Shown in pieces: positions 11,359 to 22,437 of a DNA stretch of 64,000 bases (position 1 is its first letter; the number at the start of each line of letters is the position of its first letter). The notes beneath the pieces were generated by a model. The model had not been told where the DNA came from. It was given only the letters and a program-made list of their open reading frames with translations, and did not search any database. The stretch covers positions 50,593,525 to 50,657,524 of the forward strand of contig OZ023273.1 of the NCBI GenBank assembly GCA_964007475.1, in the 5' to 3' direction. Position numbers and translations under genes: made by a program. The DNA comes from Hybos culiciformis (lineage: Eukaryota; Arthropoda; Insecta; Diptera; Hybotidae).

Positions 11359-11368
11359 AAATTTTCAT
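10532..11368 (-). CDS. LINE reverse transcriptase, C-terminal part (about 270 aa)
   Basis: Open frame covering the thumb and C-terminal region of a non-LTR polymerase. It contains LQTDLNSFGLWCIKNNLLLN and NVSKCQ, a hallmark just after the YADD motif, then VRDLGILCD, SLVRPLLEYASQVWSPF and RVESVQKNFLRFALRHLPW, ending with the C-terminal LRTSNLFEVAYHRTEYG. The palm with YADD and the whole endonuclease are missing through 5' truncation. The first residues are gypsy sequence read through the junction. It is close to the minus-strand LINE at 52614-54925, which has the same RIESVQ-NFLRF-LRHLPW-NLILPPY block. Jockey/R1/I-like by appearance. Confidence 0.85.
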   Translation of the reverse strand: MKIFKKIASPSDCNLLQTDLNSFGLWCIKNNLLLNVSKCQNISFSRKRDPINFQYTLNNILIPRVNEVRDLGILCDYQLTFTPHVNSIVNKANSTLGFIKRWSREFCDPFITRFLFTSLVRPLLEYASQVWSPFFSVDINRVESVQKNFLRFALRHLPWEDNLILPPYTERLNLIKLESLQDRREFADVVFIHQIIIGEIISPFILEKINFRVNTRSLRTSNLFEVAYHRTEYGCNDPISRMLAFANKNHHVFDLNISKASLKAGLKANYFFTLEDFN

Positions 11369-12061
11369 ATACTGGTTCTACTCTATTATCCAGTAAGAAT
11401 TTATGAGAATTTGGTTCTTTACCAAATATTACCTCGTAAGGAGAGTATAAAAAATTGAAATTTGAATTTGGAGTACTATTATAATTATACGTAAAATATT
11501 TTAAATATACATCCCAATTATCATGGTTTGCATTAATATACGGTCTTAGATATTCATTTAGAACCCGGTGGTTTCTTTCAATAGTTCCGACTGTTTCGTG
11601 ATGGTAGGGTGTTGAAAAACTATGTTCAATATCTAGTAATTTAAATAGTTCAGCTATTACACTATTGGCATACTCAGTACCGCAATCAGTAATAATTTTC
11701 CTCATTAGGCCGTATAATAGAACGAAATGTTCGAAAATGGCTTGCGCAATAGTGGTAGCTTCTTTATTGGCTACTGGTATCGTAATTAAATATTTACTCA
11801 AGTCGCACATTAATGTGACTGCATATAGATTTCTATTTTGAGTTTTTTGGAACGGGCCGATCGTATCCATAATTATAGTATCGAACGCTTTATTTGGAGT
11901 TTTAGTGATTTGAAGTGGTTCGATGTTTTTAATTTTAGCTTTATTCATTTGACAATCTTTACATCCCCTGACGTAGGTTGCTACGTCTTTTTTCATGCCT
12001 TTCCAATAAAAACATGATCTTAATTTTGCATATAGTCTTTTTTGCCCTGCGTGTCCGCCAA
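11355..12061 (-). pseudogene. Ty3/gypsy integrase core, truncated
   Basis: The minus-strand frame reads the second half of the HHCC zinc module (GCKDCQ), then the catalytic core with MDTIGPF (first Asp), ITDCGTEY (second Asp) and TIERNHR (Glu). The spacing between the second Asp and Glu is 35 residues, the DD35E arrangement. YSPYEVIFG and EPNSHKF follow. The frame is open at 11996-11355 but lacks the complete N-terminal module because of an inversion at about 12060, and is cut by a LINE at its 3' end. No longer functional. The missing part lies in opposite orientation at 12097-12404. Confidence 0.88.
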
Positions 12062-12096
12062 ATAGACATTAGAGCCTGGATGTAGTAAAATTTTAA

Positions 12097-12404
12097 AAAA
12101 AGAAACAATTCTAGCATTGTTTCTCGTTCAACTAGAAGAAAACATAATTAAAACAAACATTTATAAAATTCAAATAAATAAAGAAGATGATATTTTTAAA
12201 TTATTTAATACAAAAGAGTTTATTAACATTGCAAAAAAGTATATTAAAAAATTAGAAATCGCGATAGTTTCACGTCCATTACCCATTATTAGTACTGGGG
12301 AAAAACAAAAACTTTTAGATCGTTATCATAAAGACCCTATATTTGGCGGACACGCAGGGCAAAAAAGACTATATGCAAAATTAGATCCGGTTATTATTGG
12401 AATA
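12097..12404 (+). pseudogene. Inverted piece of the same gypsy pol (RNase H/integrase linker)
   Basis: The plus-strand frame ends DRYHKDPIFGGHAGQKRLYA, the N-terminal HHCC part of gypsy integrase. The neighbouring integrase core is on the minus strand. About 50 bp (TTTGGCGGACACGCAGGGCA onward) occur in both orientations, at 12340-12392 plus and 12013-12061 minus, so the junction is an inverted duplication rather than a simple flip. The upstream residues (SRPLPIISTGEKQKLLDRYH) fit the linker between RNase H and integrase. Confidence 0.7.
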
Positions 12405-12989
12405 TGAATAACTTCCAGAGAAAACAAAGATGTCAAATAAATAAGCAAGATTATGTTAAACCATTTTTATTTATGCAAGTTTAAAACAAAATTAAAATCT
12501 TGTAGTATTATGTAATAAGTAATAATATGAATAATGTGTAATATTAAGTAATAATGAGTAATAATAAGAGATATTATTATAAATTTATTTTTTAAAAATT
12601 TTTACGAAGAAAAAAAAATTTTGAAGAAATCAATTCAAAGTAAATGATGTAATATGTAATATTTATTTGTAATATGTAATATTTATTTGTAATAATCAGT
12701 TCAAGTAAATTATGTTAAATTATGTAATTTTTAATTATATAACATTTATATTTTTTTTTTTTTTTAAATAATATTTAATTTTTAGTAATTGTATAATAAT
12801 AATATAATGTAATTATATATAATAATATAATGTAATTATATAAAAGTATTCATCATTCACGGTGGTGTTATTTATTTATGTTCATTAGATTTTATTTAAA
12901 ATTTTGGACTTATAAACATATTTTTTAGAGTCCCTTTAATATCATTATACGATATATGTATATAAATATAAAATAGGAAGAAAATATAA
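12405..12989. other. AT-rich low-complexity DNA, no gene
   Basis: Runs of TAATATGTAATATTTATTTG and related words, plus T-runs. Nothing coding seen. Confidence 0.6.
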
Positions 12990-13138
12990 TCTAATATATA
13001 AAATTTCCATGTCACAATGTTAGTTACCGTACTCCTCCGAAACGGCTTTACCGATTTTTACCAAATTTTATATGCGTATTCAGTAGGTCTGAGAATCGGC
13101 TACTATCTATTTTCCATACCCCAGGGACGGGGCACTGA

Positions 13139-14078
13139 ATTATGACCGCATGAATTATGACCGCGGAAAAAGTTTGTATGGGCGGGCAAAATTCATTTTT
13201 AAAATGAATTTTGTCCGCGCAACAAAATGTCTTTTGACCGCGCGGTCAAAATTCATTTTATTTATAAATTGAGTCGCGGTCAAAATTCATTTTGAAAATG
13301 AATTTTGCCCGCACATTTTCTCGCGGTCAAAATTCATTTTTTTACTAAATTGAGTCACGGCCAAAATTCATTTTGAAAATGAATTTTGTCCGCACATTTT
13401 GCCGCGGTCAAAATTCATTTTTTTTAAATTGAGTTGTTGCCGGGAACGCGAGTATTATGCACAAAAGTTATGGAGAAGATACAATTCATTTTAAATGACT
13501 TATTTTGAAAAATGAAATCAACCCTCCGATAAAATATTGTGTTCTAAGCAAAAGGGCAAGGGCGCCAGCCGCAAATCCCACTGACCAACCTCCCGCCCGC
13601 CGCCCTGCTGCCCCCCCTTCCCTTTGTGTCTAACCCACAAATATTTTATCTTTTTTACTCACATACGATAAATAGTGTCGTTTTAAAAATGATTTTAGGC
13701 CTTTTCCAAAAGGATGCGGTACAAAATGTATATTTATTTTCAATATTTGTTAAGTAATATTTTTGATGAAACTATTTCTGCATAATACAGCCGCAAATTT
13801 TGTCGCGGTCAAAATTCATTTTTTTTCTAAATAGAGTCGCGGCCAAAATTCATTTTGAAAATGAATTTTGTCCGCACATTTTGCCGCGGTCAAAATTCAT
13901 TTTTTTACTAAATTGAGTTGCGGCCAAAATTCATTTTAAAAATGAATTTTGTCCGCACATTTTGTAGCGGTCAAAATTCATTTGTTTTCTAAATTGAGGC
14001 GCGGTCAAAATTCATTTTGAAAATGAATTTTGACCGCCAGTCGCGGTCATAATTCATGCGGTCAAAATTCATGGAGCC
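13139..14078. mobile_element. Foldback element of repeated palindromic words, 9-bp target duplication
   Basis: Flanked by perfect CCCAGGGAC copies (13130-13138 and 14079-14087). Ends are GGGGCACTGAATTATGACCG and, read inward from the right, GGCTCCATGAATTTTGACCG. The body repeats CGCGGTCAAAATTCATTTT and its reverse complement AAAATGAATTTTGTCCGC about every 60 bp. A non-palindromic middle (about 13440-13790) includes a GC-rich patch at 13560-13620. A 9-bp duplication with long subrepeated arms is usual for Mutator-like/foldback elements. No transposase. Confidence 0.85.
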
Positions 14079-14087
14079 CCCAGGGAC

Positions 14088-15060
14088 CTCCTCCGGGGCC
14101 GGACTTCAAAAGTTCGTCCGATTTCATTCAAATTTTTTACGTAAAAAGAGGAAGTGTTTACACACAAATTCCGTAACAAAAAAATTGTTGACCTCCTACC
14201 CAGGAACCTCCTACCCAGGGACTTCCCATTGGGGCGGATTTTAAAAGTTCGTCCGATTTCATTCAAATTTGGTATGTAAAAAGAAGAACTGATTACAAAC
14301 AAATTCTGTAACAAAAAATTTGCTGACCTCCTACGCAGGGACCTTCTACCCAAAGACCGGCCCTGGGGGCGGTTTTTAAAAGTTCGTCCGATTTCATTCA
14401 AATTTTTACGTAAAAAGAGGAAGTAATTACACACAAATTCCGTAACAAAAAATTTGTTGACCTCCTACCCAGGAACCTCCTACCCAGGAACTTCCCATTG
14501 GGCGGATTTTAAAAGTTCGTCCGATTTCATTCAAATTTGGTATGTAAAAAGAAAAACTGATTACAAACAAATTCTGTAACAAAAATTTGCTGACCTCCTA
14601 CGCAGGGACCTCCTACTCAAAGACCGCCCCCGGGGGCGGACTTCAAAAGTTCGGCCGATTTCATTCAAATTTGGTATTTAAAAAGAGGAGCTGATTACAC
14701 ACAAATTTCGTAACAAAAAATTTGTTGACCTCCTACAATAGGGACCTCCTCTCGGGGCGGACTTCAAAAGTTCGTCCGATTTGATTCAAATTTGGTACGT
14801 AAGAAGAGGAACTGATAACACACATTTTTAGTAACAAAAAATTTGTTGACCTCCTACCCAGAGACTTCCCCGGGGGGCGGACCTCAAAATTTCGTCCGAT
14901 TTCATTCAAATTTGGCATGTAAAAAGACGAAGTAATTACACAAAAATTTCGTAACAAAAAATTTATTGACCTCCTACCCTAGGGAAAGATTTCAAAAGTT
15001 TGTCCGATTTCATTTAAATTTGGTACATAAAAATGATTAAACACACGAATTTCGTCACAA
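14088..15060. repeat. Tandem array inside the Helitron, unit about 120-138 bp, about eight copies
   Basis: Each unit contains GGCGGACTTCAAAAGTTCGT, CCGATTTCATTCAAATTTGG, a TACGTAAAAAGAGGAAST-like stretch and TTGACCTCCTACCCAGGGAC. Copies start near 14099, 14232, 14370, 14501, 14636, 14757, 14879 and 14985. The open frames seen here on both strands are simply the repeat read through and are not genes. Confidence 0.9.
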
Positions 15061-15481
15061 AAAATTTGGCCCCCTCTTCGAATATATAGAAATCAATTTC
15101 TTTATTACTAAAATATTAAAAACTAAACCACTCAACCGATCGTTTCGAAATTTACACCGTCTCTTTGTCTCGGGATCGTTATAGGCTATTTTAAATTTGA
15201 ATGGCACCCTACCCAGAAATCCCTCTGCAAAAGTTCTTTCGATTTCATTCAAATTTGATTCATAAAAAGAGGAAAGGATAAAAACACAAATTTGGTTTGG
15301 TTTGGAAACCTGTTTAAGGGAAGGATATCATTCGATTTTATACAATTTAGTGTTGAATAAGTAGAAATGATAAATATTAATTCTTAGATATTTTCCCAAA
15401 TTTATAAAATAACTAGCTCTTATAATTGTTCATCAATCTGACAACAAAAATTTCACTTAACGTGTGTGCGGGTACAGCTAG

Positions 15482-17800
15482 TAATAAAATAAAATATAAT
15501 AAAAAATTTTTTCAAAATTGCTTTTAAGGTAATTAAGTTAATTCTTCGAAATATGTGCAAATTTGTAGCAAAAATTAAAATTTTGTGTCATTTTCTAAAC
15601 TGCACTACCATTGTCAAGACTTTATTGTTTTTTGGATTTTAAGTTGATTATTCATTTCTTAGACTTAGAAACTATGGTTAATAACTAATTTCGAGCAAAT
15701 TCAGACTTATTATTAGTATATGGAGGCTTAGTTGTGTAGGAATTTAAATCTCTAAGGCGCATATTTATAATTTCTTTCAAGTCGCACGATGATGCTGTTA
15801 AAAGGTATATAATTTACAAATTGAAGCTTGTAAAACAAGTATAATATTTGAATGTAATGCGAGGAAGAGTGGCTATTATTTTAAAGGATTTGAATATTAT
15901 TTATGGCTGCAATAAATTAAAATTTAGAAATTGAGCTAAATTTGATAAAATTTTAACTTTCTTCCGAAAAAAAAAAATTACAGAACATTTTTTTTAATTC
16001 AAAATTTCTTTAGTTTCTAAACAAATTCTTCAAATTAATTTTCCAAAATTCATAAAATATGTTAAATTTTAAAATATTCTAACTTTTCTGTTCATGTTGC
16101 ATTATGATATTTTCATTTTTATTAAGGTTTAAGAACATGATGAAGCCCAATTATATTTTGAATAAGGATGAGGAAAATAAAAATTAACTTATTGACTAAA
16201 GTATGCTTTAATCATTTAAAAATATTGTTCAATAATATATTAGAAATAAAAATAAAATGATAAAATATTATTTTTTCTTTTAATCTTATTTAAATTTTCT
16301 ATAATTTTACAATCAACATCATTTTAAAAAAATCGTGTTAAAATTTTTTTTCAATATATTTAGTTTATGGGTTTTAAAGTGCAAAAAAAAATGTTATTCT
16401 TTTAAATTCATCTTAGTGGCCACCATACCAATAAATCAAGAAATCTTATATTATCTTATATTATATCTATACATAATAATAAACTTTGTTCTTCATTTTT
16501 TCTAAAAACTTAATTGTAAAACAAACAAAAGATATATCCGTTTATTTATTTTTTGTTGAATTTTCTGTATTCATCCGCAGTTGATGGTCATTTGTTAAGA
16601 TTTTGACCTAATTTAAAAATGAAGAAAATTATGACCATACCACACACATTTAAATTCTAATATCTGGAATTAATAGAAAACTTAAATGTACTTAATTAAG
16701 CATAATGAAAATCAAACAAAAGAAAACTTAGTATTGTCTGAATTAGATGAATTAAAGAAATATTCAACCATAAGTTAAAGGTAATTGGGCATAGAATATT
16801 TTTAACATAGGAATTAATTCATTCAAATATTGGAACGGAGACTATTTTAATATAATCTTTGTGAAACGGATTTGTGGCAACTATTTTTAGAAACGCTTCA
16901 AATATTTTAATTAAACAAAGTTTATTTTTCATTTTAGATGCATTCAAATCTATTTTATTTTTTTTTATATATGGGCTCATTCTGCTTGAATTTAGTTCGA
17001 GATCCAGTTTCCTCCCTGTTATATTTTCTCTACTTTTTATTGTTAATAAGCCGTAAAACACTATATTAAAATACCACTGAAAAAGATAATTATTAATAAA
17101 CTAATATAGTAATAATAAAAACAGATTATTTGAAAACGACTCTTTTGCGCACTATTCTGCCCAATTATATGCATGTACTTCAACATCACGAACTAAACTA
17201 CAAGCGAAAAATATATTTAATATAAGATATATCTCAATAATATCATTCACTTCAACATTTATTATTCTCATTTATTTATCCTCGAAAAAAACTCAGGAAT
17301 GAAAATCACATGAGTAATAAATTTGTGTTCAGATAAACACAGGTAAAAATATAGATATGATTTTTTTTCCCAAACTTGTGTTAATTTAAAAACAATTTTT
17401 TTTACTAATTTTGAATTTAAAATCAAGTATTTTATTGGAATCAAATCGAACAATATATTTTTGTTGAAATGAATTTACTTTGCAATTTTTTATTTCCGAT
17501 CTCAACTTTTACGTCAACAAATTCCGTGACTTCAATAGACTGACTTTTATAACATATGTATATATTAAACGGTTGTAAAGTAAGGTTTGGGTCCCCACAC
17601 GTGGTCCGTTGTTGGGAGAAAACTCGATTTTAATATATTAAAAAAGAACTAAAAATAATTTTTTTCGATATACCTAACGAACAACGTTGAGTCAAACATA
17701 GACCCATTTTCACGTATTGCTGCGACCTCCGTGTGAGGCCCTTTCGACATCCAGTCTTCTAAATAGGTGTTTCGGGTCCAATGCTACAACACTTTATCCG
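15482..17800. other. Intergenic DNA without a recognisable gene
   Basis: AT-rich and full of stops. The short open frames around 16819-17061 and 17268-17453 show no motif, no codon-like composition and no neighbour that would support them. A less AT-rich patch at 17580-17780 resembles non-autonomous transposon ends but has no clear termini. Confidence 0.6.
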
Positions 17801-17808
17801 GATATAAC

Positions 17809-18548
17809 CAGAGGTGGCTCAAAAATATTTTTTTTTCCTCGCGCCCTAGGCAATCTATTTGTGGCGCCCTCTCTACCAATGAAAACAGATATGTAAAGAA
17901 AATAACCTTGCTCCATGAAATTGTTCTTAGTGAATTTAGGGTAAAAAAATAGAGTTTAAAAATAATATTAGTACATATAATTATTTATTATTAAAAAAGT
18001 AAAATGGTATGTATCATATTTAAAATGATATATATTTTTTTCATTTTTTTTTTCTTCGTTTTCCTGATTAGAGTTCTTTTAACTTTGTTATTTTTATCTA
18101 TGTAAATAATACAATAATCAGAATTCATTTGTTAATAATATATAATGTATATTACAATACTTAAGATACTGTAACTTACATTTTTACATAACTCACAACA
18201 GTTTAACTTTTCGCGCCTTTTGTTTGGCCACTATAATTTTTTGCGAATAAATAATACTGTATAAATTTTCAGGAAATTTAAAATTCTGTGAAAAGTCATG
18301 GCCACCTCAGAAATACTTACTCAATTTCAATTAAAAATTTCAAAATTTGAATATTTTTTTTTATGTATAATTTTTAAAAAAGTAGCTTTAATTTTTCTCT
18401 TCAAATTTTTTGGCGCCCTCAACAGTTTATAAAAAATCGTATAGCTAAATAAAATATCTTTTTATTTTTTCTCTCGTATTTTGGCGCCCTCCACAGTTTA
18501 GCGCCCTAGGCGACCGCCTAGGCTGCCTATATGGTAGAGCCACCCCTG
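17809..18548. mobile_element. hAT MITE, 740 bp, 8-bp target duplication
   Basis: Ends CAGAGGTGGCTC and GAGCCACCCCTG, flanked by perfect GATATAAC (17801-17808 and 18549-18556). GGCGCCCT and GCGCCCTAGGCR words recur near both ends. No transposase. Confidence 0.92.
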
Positions 18549-18692
18549 GATATAACTATATTTCAAACAGGTTTCTAAAATAGCCCCATGTTGGGATCTG
18601 GGATAAATTTTTTTATTATCCTACTTATGTAACTTCAAAATTTTAGTCAAATCGGTTCAGCGGCTTAGGTGTTATTGAAAAATGGCCCGAAT

Positions 18693-18978
18693 GTCATAAC
18701 CACGAATTTTTTTTGTCATAATCGCGAAATAAAAAATAAAAGTGTCATAACCGCGAAAAATTTCTTATATTTTTTTTTGACATAACCGCGAAAAAATATG
18801 GCAAAAAATTGAAAAAATTTCGTTTCGCGGTTATAACAAAAATTTTTGTTATAACCGCGAAATGATAAAAATCGAATTTTGGTGTTTCGCGGTTATAACA
18901 AAAATTTTTGTTATAACCGCGAAACTCATACAAATTCTAGTTTCGCGGTTATGACAAAAAATTTTCGCGGTTATGTCA
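18693..18978. mobile_element. Palindromic word array (GTCATAACCGCGAAA)
   Basis: At least ten occurrences of RTTATAACCGCGAAA-like words in alternating orientation, twice as the perfect palindrome GTTATAACAAAAATTTTTGT plus its continuation. Outer words are GTCATAACCACGAA (left) and TTCGCGGTTATGTCA (right), so the whole block is an inverted repeat. No target duplication identified, no coding. Confidence 0.7.
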
Positions 18979-19838
18979 GTTCACCTTGAAAAATAGGCAG
19001 TAAATTTTCATTTTTATTTATTATAAATTATAATAAAAAATAATTAAATTCATGACATTGAGGTCATATGAAAAAAAAAAATAATTTGATTAGAAAACTT
19101 AATTACATCTATAATTATTTGATTATTTCTATTTGAAAATATATATTATGATATTTACATATTTTAATTAAATTCAATGTTATTTTATTTTTATTTATTC
19201 CCACCAATATGCAATATTTATTTACTGTTACCCCTTTCGTGTAATAGTTATATCTATATACGAATATCAGTAAATGCTTGATTTTTTTATTACCATTATA
19301 TTCTGCTCTATATTTTGTTTCAATATGTTTCAGAGAAATGCATGAGTACACTTGTATTACAAATCACTCGTGAATACACTTGATTTATTCAATATATGAA
19401 TAGTTCAACTCAAAATAAAAACAAGTGTGAATATATGATTCATAATATTTTTTCAATACATTAGAATTGTATTGAGTTTTTTGTATCAAGTCAAATTTCT
19501 AATCGCAAGTATAGTGAATAGTGAAATATGTATTGCGTATATTGAATGCATTGGGTAATCTTCTAAGGAAATTTAATTTCCTAAAAAAAATTAAATATTT
19601 CGTAAAAATTTCCTAAAAAAACTGTTAAAAATGTACCTATACTTAATTAGATGATATTTTTTTCATTCATACGTATTGTTTTTATATTAGGCACTTGCTG
19701 CATTCATAGCATTCATAACAAAAACAAATCAACATCAAGTGGTATTGAGTAGATATTGTTGTTTTGCAAGTCAATGTAATATAAGTGTTTCTTATGTGCA
19801 AGTAGAATATGAATAGCTCATTTTTTTTTTCTGTAATT
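18979..19838. other. AT-rich DNA, no gene
   Basis: Contains a 78-codon minus-strand frame at 19115-19351 with no recognisable motif. I regard it as chance. Confidence 0.5.
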
Positions 19839-20898
19839 GGTATTATTCTGTATTGAAATATTGCGAGTGATTTGTTTTTGTTTATGAATAGTATTACGCA
19901 GTTCTCTGATATGTTTCAATGTTTTTCCTTTCAAATAAATAAAAGTAAAAAAAGTAATTTTACCTATAAAAACTGGAGCTATCTTATGTCAACGATATAT
20001 ATCTACTTCTCTTCAATTTTTGTTTTTTTTTTGTGACTTAAATAAAATCCTTTTTAAATTTAATACACGATTGAAATTTTTATATTGACCAAGTTGTTTG
20101 AATTTACCACATTTAAACGTTGATAGTTATAATCAAAATAATTTACAATAATCCACTTACCACTATTTGTTATGACCACTTGTTAAAATTCTTTTTATTC
20201 GTTAAAGTTTTCATTAAATAGAAAAACCATCGAAAAGCACCCTGTAATGTTAATGTATAGGTTTCACTAATACATGTAAGAGAGATACTTCATTCCAGAG
20301 CTGGATTTACTCTTCCTTTAGTATTTATTCGTAGAGAAAAACTATCAATGAGAAACAAAACAGAAATAATAATTTTTAATTTTTATCTTTTATTTAACGA
20401 CGTTTATTTCCATGAAGAAGTAAATTTTTAAAATAATAGTCACAATTTAGATTTTTTGCGTAAGTAAATGTAGAAAATGGTTTCAAATTATTGTAATGGT
20501 ATTAGCTTTATTGCTAATTAATTATACATATTCGTTTTATATATAGTATATTTCTATTCAGCAGATATCTTTTGATAAAATTTGAGTGCCAAAAATGTTT
20601 ATTCGTTTCGTGTTTCGTTTACAAACATGGCACTCGAAGAAAGTGTTAAATTTTTTAATGCGCATGTCTTCGGTAAGTTGTATTTACATTCGCAAATTTA
20701 GCTCGGTAAATGGTCCATTACATGCATCAATACACATGCAATTATAGAGGAATGTAAATTGTATTTACATTTCCCTGTGATGTAAATTGGATTCACATTG
20801 CTTTATATTGTATTTACATTCTTCATTTTGAACTGCGTAATACTATAAACAAAAATAATATCACTCACACTAACAATATTTCAATACAGACAAATACC
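19839..20898. mobile_element. 1.06-kb element with about 60-bp inverted repeats
   Basis: The left arm (19839-19904) has TGTATTGAAATATTGCGAGT and ATAGTATTACGCAGTTC; the right arm (20830-20898) is its diverged reverse complement. The interior holds repeated GTATTTACATTC-like words (20680-20830), TGTAAAT/ATTTACA in both orientations. No gene. Confidence 0.65.
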
Positions 20899-21534
20899 AA
20901 AAAAAAAAAAAAAAATTGCAAATGTATACCTCTCACATGCATCATATCAATGTCAAACAAAGCTTAGTTTATAATGCTAAAATCTATATTTTCCTTCTGA
21001 GCTAATCTATATTTTCCCTCTGAGCAAAAATAAAAAAAAAAAAGAACCAATAAAAAAATACGCGGCTATTTTTTTTTTTCTAAAAAGCGGCCAGTCGATC
21101 AGTTGATGAATTTTCTTAACATGTGTTTCAATCTACTATTTTTAAAGGATCTTCGAACCTCTACTACTAAATTTTTAAACGAGTGTGGTTGGATTTTAGT
21201 ACAAAAATTTAAACCACACTTCAAAAATTGCACTTATTTTTATTCAAAAAAACAAAATGAATAAAAATAGAACAATGGTAACCCTGAAAATATCTTTGTT
21301 GTCATTATAAAGTTTGCTGTGAATTGTCAAATGTCAAGTAAGAATTTTTTTTTCTTTTATCAACAAACGAGGAAAATGGCAGCAACAAGGAGATTATTTA
21401 TTGTAAATATAAATTATAATTATATAATTATTATTTGATTTTATTTTTAATTATAAAAAAAATAATTATAAAATTATTATTATTTTTTTTAATAATTAAA
21501 AATAAAATTAAATAAAATTTAAGAAGACCATTAG

Positions 21535-21663
21535 TTCCTAAAATAATAAAAAAAAAATTAGTAATTTTTCTAAAAAAAAATTATTCGATTTTTTTTTTGC
21601 AAAAAAGAAAATGAATAATTTTTTTTGGAAAAATTACTAATTTTTTTTTTAATATTTTAGGAA
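21535..21663. repeat. Imperfect foldback, about 55-bp arms
   Basis: TTCCTAAAATAATA, then TTAGTAATTTTTCT on the left is mirrored by AAAAATTACTAA and ATATTTTAGGAA on the right, around a T-rich loop. It is AT-rich, so partly expected by composition, but the order of words is conserved. Confidence 0.55.
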
Positions 21664-21852
21664 TCTTCCGGTTTGAAATCATTTCGATAAATAAATAAAC
21701 TTCCGTATTAATTAAATTTTATTTCCTTGCTTCATTTTGAACTTTTTTGTTTATTTTTTTCAATATAAATGTATTGTTTTCAACTCCCTCTCACATGCAC
21801 ATTAAAGCAGTATACAATACATGTTAATCAAATTGGTTATACAGCTCGTTTT

Positions 21853-21951
21853 GTATACACACAAACATATAGACACTCGTCAATATTATATCACTCGACC
21901 TTCGGTCTCGTAATATGAACATGACTCGTGTCTATGTGTTTGTGTGTATAC
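21853..21951. repeat. 99-bp near-perfect hairpin
   Basis: GTATACACACAAACATATAG pairs with its mirror ending GTGTTTGTGTGTATAC. The inner stem continues through ACACTCGTC.../...GACTCGTGT and TCGACC/GGTCTCG around a TTC loop. CTCG words also flank it on both sides (21845 and 21956). Confidence 0.75.
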
Positions 21952-22437
21952 ACAACTCGCAAGAATAACAAATTTTCTTAACATGTATTGTAATCTACTA
22001 TTAATGTGTTGGTATAGATAAAAGCTAAATTTCTTTCACGTTATTTACAAAAAAACCAATGGCAAAAAATCATTTTGAGTATAAAATATTTATGAATACT
22101 GGCGTTAGATGAGATGAAAATTATTGAAAATAAAATGAAATTCATAGTCTCCTTTTTTTGTATTTAAAAATGAAATACATATATGGGAGGACTGTTTTTT
22201 TTTATTAGATGATAACAGATTTTTAATTTCATTTATATTTTATTTTTAAGGATTTTCGTAGATTTTTGGCAGCTTGAGTCAACAAAATAAAAAATCAAAA
22301 AAAAAAAGTAGTAAAAATTTTGGTGAAAAAAATTGTTTTTTTATGGAAATTATTTTCTAAAACGATTTATTGAAAATTATTTAAAAATTAAATTTACGTA
22401 CAGAGATTTCTATTAAAACAAAATATCCCTATGGAGC

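Larger units (their letters stand above)
12990..15481 (+). mobile_element. Non-autonomous Helitron, 2.5 kb
   Basis: Begins TCTAATATATAAAATTTCC after an A (12989) and ends GGGTACAGCTAG before a T (15482): TC at the 5' end, CTAG at the 3' end, insertion between A and T, no target duplication. The 5' segment (CTCCGAAACGGCTTTACCGA) is of the type common at Helitron 5' ends. No Rep/helicase frame is present, so it depended on another copy. It contains a foldback element (13139-14078) and a tandem array (14088-15060). Confidence 0.8.

Noticed and set aside
13139..14078. CRISPR-like array
   Set aside because: Repeats are inverted words without unique spacers, in a eukaryotic transposon with a 9-bp duplication.
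14056..14957. Open frames with repeated NEIGRTFEVRP segments
   Set aside because: Translation of the Helitron tandem array, not a repeat protein gene.
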